DNA of 43,347 nt from an uncultured Bacilli bacterium (lineage in GTDB: Bacteria; Bacillota_I; Bacilli_A; RF39; UBA660), in NCBI GenBank assembly GCA_947522695.1, contig CANNTX010000002.1, forward strand, positions 1 to 43,347, read 5' to 3'. How positions within the stretch are numbered: position 1 is the stretch's first letter; the number at the start of each line of letters is the position of its first letter. Positions 15,369 to 22,516 of the stretch are shown here, one piece after another. The notes under the pieces are model-generated. The model worked only from the letters and a program-made list of their open reading frames with translations. It made no database searches and was not told the origin of the DNA. The translations under genes and the position numbers were made by a program.

Positions 15369-16484
15369 TTAATATGTTTTTATTGGTAAAATCAACTGAA
15401 TTAAACTATCATCCTTAGCATTTTTTAAAATTATTGGTTTAGAATCACCATTCATTAATATAATTAACTCATCATCACTTAATGTCTTTAAAGCATCAAG
15501 CATATATTTAGCACTATAAGAAATCGCAATATCATTATCATTATTTTTTGAAATAGCAACACTTTCCTCAGATTTACCAATTTCACTAGCAAATGAAGTA
15601 ATAACAAGTTCATTTCCTACTGTTTTCATATTAATTAAATTTTTATCCTTATTTTGTGTAAGCAACGCTGCTCTATCAATTGCGCTATAAAAATTATTTA
15701 AATTAGTAGTTAATATATACTCAAAATCTGTTGGTATTAAATTAGATGTATTAGGATATTGTCCACTAAGTAAACTAGTTTGAAATAAATAACCATTATA
15801 TTCAAATAATAACTTGTTACTAAATAAATTAATCTTAACATCCTCTTCATCAGTTAATATCTTATCAAATTCTTGAATATTTTTTCCTGGAACAACAATA
15901 TCATAAGTTCCATAATCAGCATCTAAAATAATTGTCTTCTTAGCAAGTCTATAACTATCAGTTGTAACACATTCCATCACATTACCATTAATTCTAATAT
16001 TTAAACCAGTTAATAATGGACGAGACTCTTGAGTTGAAATAGCAAATAAAGTTTGTGAAAATAACTCCTTTAAGATTGAACTGTTCAAAACTATTGGGTT
16101 ATTAACAGTTTCTAAATTTATATTAGGATAATCTTCAGTACTTAAACAATTTAAATTATAAACTGTATTCTCTGTACTAATTATTATTTTTAATCCATCT
16201 ATAACCTCAATATTAATATCTGAATTAGGCATTTTCTTTATTATTTCTAATAGATATTTACTTTGAATAATAATTTTACCTGTTTCCTCAATAGATTTAA
16301 TCTTATCACTTGGAATAAACTTTCTTATAACAAGATCACTATCACTAGCAGTTAAATATAAACCTTCTTCTTTTAAATCAAACATAACTCCATTTAATAT
16401 AGGAATAATATTTCTTGGAGATACTGCTCTAATAACATTACTTAAACTTTCTAATAAAATATTTTTTTCAATTATTAATTTCAT
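15369..16484 (-). CDS. dnaN: DNA polymerase III beta sliding clamp
   Basis: 371 residues, the normal length, with three successive clamp domains. MKLIIEKNILLESLSNVIRAVSPRN is the usual N-terminus, and the C-terminal LIQLILPIKTY matches the LILPVRTY ending that contributes to the peptide-binding cleft. The ring encircles DNA and tethers polymerase III; it is loaded by DnaX and delta-prime encoded in this window. AGAAGG precedes the ATG by 8 bases. It lies 115 bases downstream of dnaA with DnaA boxes in the gap, as in most Bacillota. Confidence 0.97.
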   Translation of the reverse strand: MKLIIEKNILLESLSNVIRAVSPRNIIPILNGVMFDLKEEGLYLTASDSDLVIRKFIPSDKIKSIEETGKIIIQSKYLLEIIKKMPNSDINIEVIDGLKIIISTENTVYNLNCLSTEDYPNINLETVNNPIVLNSSILKELFSQTLFAISTQESRPLLTGLNIRINGNVMECVTTDSYRLAKKTIILDADYGTYDIVVPGKNIQEFDKILTDEEDVKINLFSNKLLFEYNGYLFQTSLLSGQYPNTSNLIPTDFEYILTTNLNNFYSAIDRAALLTQNKDKNLINMKTVGNELVITSFASEIGKSEESVAISKNNDNDIAISYSAKYMLDALKTLSDDELIILMNGDSKPIILKNAKDDSLIQLILPIKTY

Positions 16485-16599
16485 TTTATATCCTTCTTTC
16501 TAATTTAATAATAATAATGGTGTTCATTTTGTGGAAAACTCTAAAACTTCCTTATTTTAAAGGCTTTCATTAAAATTTTTATTTTCAAACTTTTCCACA
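16485..16599. other. oriC part 2: DnaA boxes and trio-like unwinding element between dnaA and dnaN
   Basis: Two DnaA-box-like sites: TTTTCCACA on the plus strand (16591-16599) and TTTTCCACA on the minus strand (16530-16538). Reading from dnaA to dnaN, the latter is followed by AAATGAACACC and then four ATT triplets (plus-strand AAT x4, 16507-16518). In B. subtilis incC, DnaA boxes pointing the same way are followed by a short GC-containing spacer, DnaA-trios and the unwinding region. The complement of ATT repeats fits the 3'-[G/A]A[T/A]-5' trio consensus. Opening here is inference. Confidence 0.6.
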
Positions 16600-17985
16600 T
16601 TAATTAACAATTTTATTTTTTATGTTCTCTATATCATCTTTTAACTTTGCATTTGTGTTAATATCTTCAGCTATTTTATCACAGGCATGAATTACTGTTG
16701 AATGATCTCTATTTCCAAATTCAAGTCCTATTTTAACAAGTGTTTCATCAGTTGTTGTTTGACTTAAATATATCCCAATTTGTCTAGCATAATTAATATT
16801 TGCTGTCCTTTTTTTACTTTTTAAATCTTCAACACTTAGATTAAAATATTCAGCAACTGCTCTTTGAATTCTTTGAATATTATTTGTTATATACATTGAT
16901 GTGCCTAGGAAACCTTTTAAAGCCTCGGTTGCAAATTCAACATTTATCTCATTTGGTACCATAATTGCAGCATAAGCATATAACCTATTAATAGCGCCTT
17001 CTAACTGTCTAACATCATTCTCACAATTAGATGCAATATATTCAATTACCCTATCATCAACCAATTTAGCAACTTCATGGCCCATCATTTTATTTCTAAG
17101 AATTTGGCATCTTAATGCAAAATCAGGTGGATAAATATTAGCCGTTAATCCCCATCTAAATCTTGTTAAAAGTCTTTCTTCTAATAATTTTAAATCATCT
17201 GGTGATCTGTCAGAACTAATAATTATCTGTTTATTTGAATCGTATAATTCAGTAAATGTATGGAAAAATTCATCTTGTGATTTATCAGCACCAGCTAAAA
17301 ATTGAATATCATCTATAATAAGAACGTCGATGTTACGATATTTCTCTTTAAAATTGTTCATAACTTCATAATTGTCAACATTCTTATCTTTTCGAAGCAT
17401 TCCTGTAAAATCAGCTATAAATTCACTACTTGTTACATAAAGAACTACTTTGTCTGAGCTATTTGAAATTCTATTACCAATTGCATGCATCAAATGTGTT
17501 TTACCGAGTCCACTCTTTCCATATATAAATAAAGGGTTATAAATTTTACCTGGATTTTCTGCAACTGCCTGTGCTGATGAGCAAGCAAATCTGTTTGTAT
17601 CTCCTACAATAAAATTATCAAAGGTATATTTCGGATTTAAATTAGAATTTAATTTTTTATGCTCTATTTCTAGGGCCTTGCCAATATTTTTTGTTTCAAC
17701 TACTCTATCATTTTGAGCTATTTCTTCTTTATGATTACCACTTTTAAGAACAAATTCAAAATCATAATTAACATTAGTTATTTCATATAAAACTTCACTC
17801 ATTAAATCAGTATAATTTCGTGCCAAAAAGTTCTTTTGAAATTCACTCTCTACCTCTACAATACAAGAATTTCCATTTATACCCAGTAATTTCGTGGGTT
17901 TTAGCCAACTATTGAAAGAAAAAGGTTGTAGTATTTTAACTTGAATTTGAGCTAAAAATTTATTCCACAATTGTTCATTATCCAT
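16600..17985 (-). CDS. dnaA: Chromosomal replication initiator DnaA
   Basis: 461 residues in four domains. Domain I (1-80) starts MDNEQLWNKFLAQI; a short variable domain II follows; the AAA+ domain III has Walker A GKSGLGKTHL (residues 156-165) and Walker B VLIIDDIQFL (221-230). Sensor/arginine-finger region is ERLLTRFRWGL (270-280). Domain IV ends with FGNRDHSTVIHACDKI, the DnaA-box-recognition signature HSTVIHA. DnaA-ATP binds the boxes on both sides of its own gene and opens oriC. The 294-base region upstream contains a dense box cluster, so autoregulation is likely. A GGGGTGATGGT ribosome-binding site precedes the ATG. Confidence 0.98.
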   Translation of the reverse strand: MDNEQLWNKFLAQIQVKILQPFSFNSWLKPTKLLGINGNSCIVEVESEFQKNFLARNYTDLMSEVLYEITNVNYDFEFVLKSGNHKEEIAQNDRVVETKNIGKALEIEHKKLNSNLNPKYTFDNFIVGDTNRFACSSAQAVAENPGKIYNPLFIYGKSGLGKTHLMHAIGNRISNSSDKVVLYVTSSEFIADFTGMLRKDKNVDNYEVMNNFKEKYRNIDVLIIDDIQFLAGADKSQDEFFHTFTELYDSNKQIIISSDRSPDDLKLLEERLLTRFRWGLTANIYPPDFALRCQILRNKMMGHEVAKLVDDRVIEYIASNCENDVRQLEGAINRLYAYAAIMVPNEINVEFATEALKGFLGTSMYITNNIQRIQRAVAEYFNLSVEDLKSKKRTANINYARQIGIYLSQTTTDETLVKIGLEFGNRDHSTVIHACDKIAEDINTNAKLKDDIENIKNKIVN

Positions 17986-18279
17986 ACCATCACCCCGATG
18001 TTCCGTTTTTTACTACCATTATTGTAAAACACGATTGTGGAAAAATAAAGTAAAAAATACAAAAAATTTTTTTAAACATAGTTATACACACACTTTTCCA
18101 CAAAAATAAGACCATTTTATCGGTATATAAACAACTTATCAACATTATCAACAAATTTATTTTCACATTGTTTAAAAGTTTTCCACTTTTCCACACTTTT
18201 CTGTGGAAAACTATTTTTTCTTTACTTTTTACCCAACTTATATTATACTATGATTACGAATGAAGCGGAGGTGCAAACG
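17986..18279. other. oriC: oriC part 1: DnaA-box cluster between dnaA and rpmH
   Basis: Matches to TTWTNCACA: TTTTCCACA minus at 18036-18044; TTATACACA plus at 18082-18090; TTTTCCACA plus at 18094-18102; TTATCAACA plus twice in tandem at 18136-18144 and 18145-18153; TTTTCCACT plus at 18179-18187; TTTTCCACA plus at 18187-18195; TTTTCCACA minus at 18202-18210. The region is AT-rich, intergenic, and separates divergent dnaA and rpmH, the standard Bacillota origin. Gene orientation flips here, consistent with two replication arms leaving this point. Confidence 0.9.
18221..18249 (+). promoter_or_regulatory. rpmH promoter
   Basis: TTTACT (18221-18226), 17 bp spacer, TATACT (18244-18249). It begins only 11 bases after the last DnaA box, so DnaA binding could influence it. 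The rpmH ribosome-binding site GGAGGT is at 18267-18272. Confidence 0.65.
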
Positions 18280-18402
18280 ATGAAAAGAACATATCAACCA
18301 AACAATAGAAAAATGAAAAAGAAACATGGATTCTTTGCTAGAAAAAATTCTAACATATTAAAATCTCGTAGACGTAAAGGTCGTAAAGTATTATGTAAGT
18401 AG
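18280..18402 (+). CDS. rpmH: Large ribosomal subunit protein bL34, shortened
   Basis: 40 residues, too short for many gene finders. MKRTYQPNNRKMKKKHGF at the start and SRRRKGRKVL near the end are classic bL34. Between HGF and RRRKGRK there are 11 residues (FARKNSNILKS) where bL34 normally has 15 (of the type RARMATKNGRKVLAR), so about four residues are missing from an otherwise nearly invariant protein. The frame is clean and a strong GGAGGTG ribosome-binding site precedes ATG. It starts the classic rpmH-rnpA-yidC-jag operon next to oriC. A weak hairpin CCAC-GTAA-GTGG followed by Ts (18403-18420) lies before rnpA and may attenuate transcription. Confidence 0.95.
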   Translation: MKRTYQPNNRKMKKKHGFFARKNSNILKSRRRKGRKVLCK

Positions 18403-18444
18403 CCACGTAAGTGGTTTTTATTCTAATCAATAGGAGGAATAACA

Positions 18445-18771
18445 ATGAATACTAAAATGCGAATTAAGTCCGCTGATGAATTTAACGATATTATTAAAAC
18501 CGGAACCAAGATCTATTCTCCATTCTTTATAATTTATTATAAGGAAAAGAAATTAGATAATCCTAGATTTGGAATTACCCAAGCTAAAAAGTTTGGTAAA
18601 GCTTATAAAAGAAATCGTTATCGTAGAATATTAAGAGAAATTATTAGAACTAATATAAAAGTATTTAAAAATGAATATGACTATATTATAATAATAATGA
18701 AAAAGTGTGATACTTTAGATTTTAAACAAATCGAAGATAATTTGCTTAAAGTAATAAAGGAGAAACTATGA
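18445..18771 (+). CDS. rnpA: Ribonuclease P protein component
   Basis: 108 residues. The protein subunit of RNase P, which helps the catalytic RNA cleave tRNA 5' leaders. The conserved RNR helix is KRNRYRRILREIIR (about residues 54-67), preceded by PRFGITQAKKFGKAY. AGGAGG stands 8 bases before ATG. Its last four bases overlap yidC (ATGA). The RNase P RNA gene was not found in the window. Confidence 0.96.
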   Translation: MNTKMRIKSADEFNDIIKTGTKIYSPFFIIYYKEKKLDNPRFGITQAKKFGKAYKRNRYRRILREIIRTNIKVFKNEYDYIIIIMKKCDTLDFKQIEDNLLKVIKEKL

Positions 18772-19700
18772 AAAAAAAGTACATCATAATTTTAGTCAGC
18801 TTATGTTTCTTATTAACAGGTTGTACTAAATACTTATCAGACACTGATAACAAAAGAGTCATAAATGAAGAAACAGGTCAAAGTTTACCATCAAATATAT
18901 TATGTAAACCAACAGATGAAAATTTAAAATCTATTTATGAAAAATATGAAGATAAACTAGAGTTTAAATTAGAAGATTTACCTGAATGTGAAAATATCAA
19001 AATTTACGATTCTAAAACTTATAGTGGTTTATGGGTTCAATTAATTGTAATGCCACTTGCCTACTTAATTATTAAAATTGGAAATTTTGTTGGTAACTAT
19101 GGTTTATCAGTGATGATTGTCGGCTTATTAATTAGACTTATCTTAGTTCCATTTTCAGCTAAAACAATGAACCAATCTGAAAATATGAAAAAAGCAAGTC
19201 CCGAACTAGCTAGACTAGAAAAGAAATACGAAAATAAAAATGATCAACAATCATTAACTATGAAAAGTACCGAAATGTTACAAATTTACAAAAAATATAA
19301 CATTAACCCAATGGGAAGTTGTTTAATCTCATTAATTCAATTTCCATTATTCTTCGGATTCCTAGAAGCAATAAATCGTATTCCGGCAATCTTTGAAGGA
19401 ACCTTAGGTGCATATCACTTAGGTATAACTCCATTAATCGGATTAAGAACTGGAAATTATTACTATATCGTGTTACTATTATTAATAATGTTAACAACAT
19501 ATTTGTCATTCAAAAATACTATGACTCAAACAAGTGGTAATCCCGAACAAGATAAACAAATGAAACTGATGACATACTTCATGTTAGTGTTCATAACAAT
19601 TGCATCATTTAGTTTACCAACTGCCATTGCCTTATATTGGGTTGTAACAAATGGATTTAACGTTATTCAAAATTTAATAATAATGAAGGGAAGAAAATAA
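18768..19700 (+). CDS. yidC: Membrane protein insertase YidC/SpoIIIJ (lipoprotein type)
   Basis: 310 residues. A lipoprotein signal peptide ends in LLTGC, giving lipidated Cys19. After an unusually long extracytoplasmic segment (residues 20-86) come the Oxa1-fold membrane helices: one near 88-108, then YGLSVMIVGLLIRLILVPFS with the groove Arg123, a cytoplasmic coiled-coil hairpin, and three further helices (MGSCLISLIQFPLFFGFLEA; YYYIVLLLLIMLTTYL; LMTYFMLVFITIASFSLP onward). It inserts membrane proteins with or after SecYEG; in sporulating Bacilli the SpoIIIJ paralog is needed for engulfment-stage signalling. Only one copy is visible here. Confidence 0.95.
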   Translation: MKKKYIIILVSLCFLLTGCTKYLSDTDNKRVINEETGQSLPSNILCKPTDENLKSIYEKYEDKLEFKLEDLPECENIKIYDSKTYSGLWVQLIVMPLAYLIIKIGNFVGNYGLSVMIVGLLIRLILVPFSAKTMNQSENMKKASPELARLEKKYENKNDQQSLTMKSTEMLQIYKKYNINPMGSCLISLIQFPLFFGFLEAINRIPAIFEGTLGAYHLGITPLIGLRTGNYYYIVLLLLIMLTTYLSFKNTMTQTSGNPEQDKQMKLMTYFMLVFITIASFSLPTAIALYWVVTNGFNVIQNLIIMKGRK

Positions 19701-19701
19701 A

Positions 19702-20313
19702 GTGGAAGTATATTCATATGAAGGAAAAAAAGAAAATGAGGTATTTGCAAAAGCCTTATCAGATTTAAATGTAACAGAAGATGAAATTTTATATCATAAA
19801 CAAATTAACAAAGGTGGTTTCTTAAAAAGCGATACAGTTAAATTTACAATCGTAAAACTAACTGAAGTTCAAAACGCTATCAAAGAATTCCTACAAGAAA
19901 CAATTAACAACATGGGATTAGAAGTTAAATTTGAAAGTAATATTAGAGAAAAACAAATTAATATAAAAATGTTTTCTGACAATAATTCAATATTAATTGG
20001 AAAAGATGGTAAAAACCTAACTGCCTTAGCAACAATTTGTAAACAATACGTATATAATCAAATAGGAGTTTATCCTTATTTAAATCTTGATGTTGAAAAT
20101 TACAAAGATAAACAAATAACTCACATTGAAAGATTAGCTAAAAATTTAGCTAGAGAAGTTAAAAATACTAAACAAGAGATAGTAATGGAAAATATGAATT
20201 CATATGAAAGAAGAATTGTTCATAATTGCTTAACAAATATGAAAGGAATTACTACAATTTCCGAAGGTGAAGAACCTAATAGACACGTTATTATCAAACC
20301 AACAGAGGATTAA
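19702..20313 (+). CDS. jag: Jag/KhpB RNA-binding protein
   Basis: 203 residues, GTG start preceded by GAAGGG. Three domains: Jag_N (about 1-52, with GKKENEVFAKALSDL and KGGFLKSDTVKFTI), a KH domain with the loop IGKDGKNLTAL (about 100-110), and a C-terminal R3H domain with MNSYERRIVHNCL. KhpB proteins bind RNA, usually with KhpA, and influence cell elongation and division. It starts one base after the yidC stop, the conserved Bacillota arrangement. Its stop codon lies inside the following terminator stem. Confidence 0.95.
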   Translation: MEVYSYEGKKENEVFAKALSDLNVTEDEILYHKQINKGGFLKSDTVKFTIVKLTEVQNAIKEFLQETINNMGLEVKFESNIREKQINIKMFSDNNSILIGKDGKNLTALATICKQYVYNQIGVYPYLNLDVENYKDKQITHIERLAKNLAREVKNTKQEIVMENMNSYERRIVHNCLTNMKGITTISEGEEPNRHVIIKPTED

Positions 20314-20328
20314 TTTAATCCTTTTTTT
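20307..20328 (+). terminator. Intrinsic terminator of the rpmH-rnpA-yidC-jag operon
   Basis: GGATTA-ATT-TAATCC followed by seven Ts. The stem contains the jag stop codon. The same 15-base hairpin recurs at 21085-21099 after the next gene. Confidence 0.85.
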
Positions 20329-20340
20329 CTTACTTAAAAA

Positions 20341-20349
20341 TGATATAAT
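20341..20349 (+). promoter_or_regulatory. Extended -10 promoter for the unknown gene at 20373
   Basis: TGATATAAT, an extended -10 (TGnTATAAT) with no clear -35, 24 bases before the ATG; GAGAAGGA ribosome-binding site follows. Confidence 0.5.
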
Positions 20350-20372
20350 AAACTAAGAGAGAAGGATTAATT

Positions 20373-21065
20373 ATGAAATTAATTTTAAAACCAATCACTT
20401 TAAAAGAAGATACCTTAAATGAAATTAATAGAGGTAATTATGATGTAACCAATTTTATATCATCAATTAAAGAATATCTATCAAAATCAAATGACCTACT
20501 TTATACCAAAATAGAAAGTCTAAACGAATATGAACTATATCAAAACTTACAACCAATTTATAATATTAAACTAAATACAAATGATTATTTAAAAGCCTTA
20601 TCAAAAAAATATAACAAACATTATACCAATTTTATAACTATCAAAGTTAATGATGATAATTATTTTGCATTATCAACTAGCAAATATGCCTATTTAGATG
20701 AAAGTACTATTGATTTAAATAAATTTAGAAATTTAACAAATAGAGAAGAATTAATCATATTAAATAAAGAATTAATAAGCAACGAATATCTTGACGAAAC
20801 AAATTGCTTATTTCCATATTTTCTCGAAATATTAAAAAAAGAACTTTTAGTTAAAAACATCTTATTCGATCTAAAATGGTATACAAAAGAAGTAATGCAT
20901 CAAGCAAGGACAGTTACAGACTTAGCAAATAATGAAACAAATCCCGAATTAGCCGAAATAGGTAAGATGTATAAAGATGCACTAGCTAATTGTTATAACG
21001 AAGGAACAATTTCCAAAACAAAAAAAATATCAGTTCCAAAACATCGAAAAAATAAAAGGAATTAA
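20373..21065 (+). CDS. Protein of unknown function between jag and mnmE
   Basis: 230 residues, not recognised. It is soluble by appearance, with no signal peptide or membrane segment. The N-terminal half looks mixed alpha/beta (KLILKPITLKEDTLNEINRG; YTNFITIKVNDDNYFALSTS). The C-terminal half is helical, with WYTKEVMHQARTVTDLANNE and a very basic end (TKKISVPKHRKNKRN) that could bind nucleic acid. Codon use resembles its neighbours. It is a single-gene transcription unit: own extended -10 promoter and identical terminator hairpins before and after it. The corresponding position in B. subtilis (between jag and mnmE) has no extra gene. The reading frame is certain; function is not. Confidence 0.8.
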   Translation: MKLILKPITLKEDTLNEINRGNYDVTNFISSIKEYLSKSNDLLYTKIESLNEYELYQNLQPIYNIKLNTNDYLKALSKKYNKHYTNFITIKVNDDNYFALSTSKYAYLDESTIDLNKFRNLTNREELIILNKELISNEYLDETNCLFPYFLEILKKELLVKNILFDLKWYTKEVMHQARTVTDLANNETNPELAEIGKMYKDALANCYNEGTISKTKKISVPKHRKNKRN

Positions 21066-21084
21066 TATAAATCATCAAAAACAT

Positions 21085-21106
21085 GGATTAATTTAATCCT
21101 TTTTTT
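21085..21106 (+). terminator. Intrinsic terminator, duplicate of that after jag
   Basis: GGATTA-ATT-TAATCC followed by seven Ts, identical in stem and loop to 20307-20321. Confidence 0.85.
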
Positions 21107-21119
21107 AATTATTCAAGTG

Positions 21120-21128
21120 TGATATAAT
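21120..21128 (+). promoter_or_regulatory. Extended -10 promoter of mnmE-mnmG-rsmG
   Basis: TGATATAAT ends 26 bases before the mnmE ATG; no strong -35 is seen, as expected for an extended -10 promoter. Confidence 0.55.
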
Positions 21129-21154
21129 ACGCACGAAAGAAAGAGAGTGATACC

Positions 21155-22507
21155 ATGAATTCAACTATATGTGCAATATCTACAAGTTTAGGTGTAGGAG
21201 CCATTTCTATAATAAGAGTTAGTGGCCCAAATGCCATAAAAATAGTTAATAATTTATTTGATGGAAAAGATCTTACCAAAGTTTCAACCCATACAATTCA
21301 CTATGGACATATTGTATCTAATAAAGAAATAATAGATGAAGTGTTAGTTTCAGTTATGCTAGCTCCAAAAACATTTACCATGGAAGATATAGTTGAAATA
21401 AATTCTCATGGAGGTCCTGCTACAACCAATAAAATTTTAGAATTACTTCTATTAAATGGCTGCACCCAAGCTGAGCCGGGTGAGTTTACCAAAAGAGCCT
21501 TTTTAAATGGTAGAATAGACCTAGTTGAAGCAGAATCAATCAGTGATTTAATCTCATCTCAAACCGAAAAATCACGTAAACTTGCTATTAACGGAGTAAC
21601 AAAAAATTTATCTAACAAAATAAATGATATTCGTAAAGACATAATGGATATCCAAGCAAATATTGAAGTTAACATCGATTATCCAGAATACGAAGAAGGA
21701 GAAAAATATACTAAAGAATCATTAAAACCATTAATAGATAAAGTATATTCAAAAATAAATGAGTTATTATCAAATTCCAAAAATGGTAAAATAATCAAAG
21801 ATGGTATCTCAGTAGCGTTAGTAGGTAAACCAAACGTAGGAAAAAGTAGTATATTAAACGCATTATTAGAAGAAGAAAAAGCAATAGTTACAAATATTCC
21901 AGGAACAACAAGAGATATAGTAGAAGGTAAAATAAATTTAGACGGAATAATGTTAAACATCATCGATACTGCTGGAATCAGAAAAACTAACGATATCGTC
22001 GAGCAAATAGGCGTCGAAAAGAGTTTAAAAATGATAGATGAAGCCGATTTAATAATCTATGTTCTAAATAATAATGAAGAACTAACTAGTGAAGATTTAG
22101 AAACAATTAAAGAATTACAATCAAAACAATCCATCATCTTTATCAATAAAAACGATTTAGATAATAAACTAGATTTAAAGAGATTATCTAACTATAATAT
22201 AATAACAGGTAATACCTTAAATTATGAAGGTTTAACAAATTTAAAAAATGAAATAAAGAGATTATTTAATCTTAATGAAATTGAACAAGAAGATTATACA
22301 TATCTTTCAAATGCAAGACAAATCGCATTAATAACTAAAGCCAAAGATATGATAGAAAATATATATAACAATTTTGAGAATGTTCCTATTGATATGTTCA
22401 CAATTGATTTAAAAAATACCTATGAAACATTAGGTGAAATAATAGGTGCAACATATAAAGATGACTTATTAGATGAATTATTCTCAAAGTTTTGTTTAGG
22501 AAAGTAA
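21155..22507 (+). CDS. mnmE: tRNA modification GTPase MnmE
   Basis: 450 residues. With MnmG it builds the (carboxymethyl)aminomethyl group on U34 of certain tRNAs. The N-terminal folate-binding domain (1-118) includes TMEDIVEINSHGG and AEPGEFTKRAFLNGR. The G domain is inserted in a helical domain: P-loop GKPNVGKSS (224-232), TTRD (251-254), DTAG (271-274) and NKND. The C-terminal FCLGK supplies the catalytic Cys motif. It is adjacent to its partner mnmG, 9 bases downstream. Confidence 0.97.
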   Translation: MNSTICAISTSLGVGAISIIRVSGPNAIKIVNNLFDGKDLTKVSTHTIHYGHIVSNKEIIDEVLVSVMLAPKTFTMEDIVEINSHGGPATTNKILELLLLNGCTQAEPGEFTKRAFLNGRIDLVEAESISDLISSQTEKSRKLAINGVTKNLSNKINDIRKDIMDIQANIEVNIDYPEYEEGEKYTKESLKPLIDKVYSKINELLSNSKNGKIIKDGISVALVGKPNVGKSSILNALLEEEKAIVTNIPGTTRDIVEGKINLDGIMLNIIDTAGIRKTNDIVEQIGVEKSLKMIDEADLIIYVLNNNEELTSEDLETIKELQSKQSIIFINKNDLDNKLDLKRLSNYNIITGNTLNYEGLTNLKNEIKRLFNLNEIEQEDYTYLSNARQIALITKAKDMIENIYNNFENVPIDMFTIDLKNTYETLGEIIGATYKDDLLDELFSKFCLGK

Positions 22508-22516
22508 GGAATAAAA

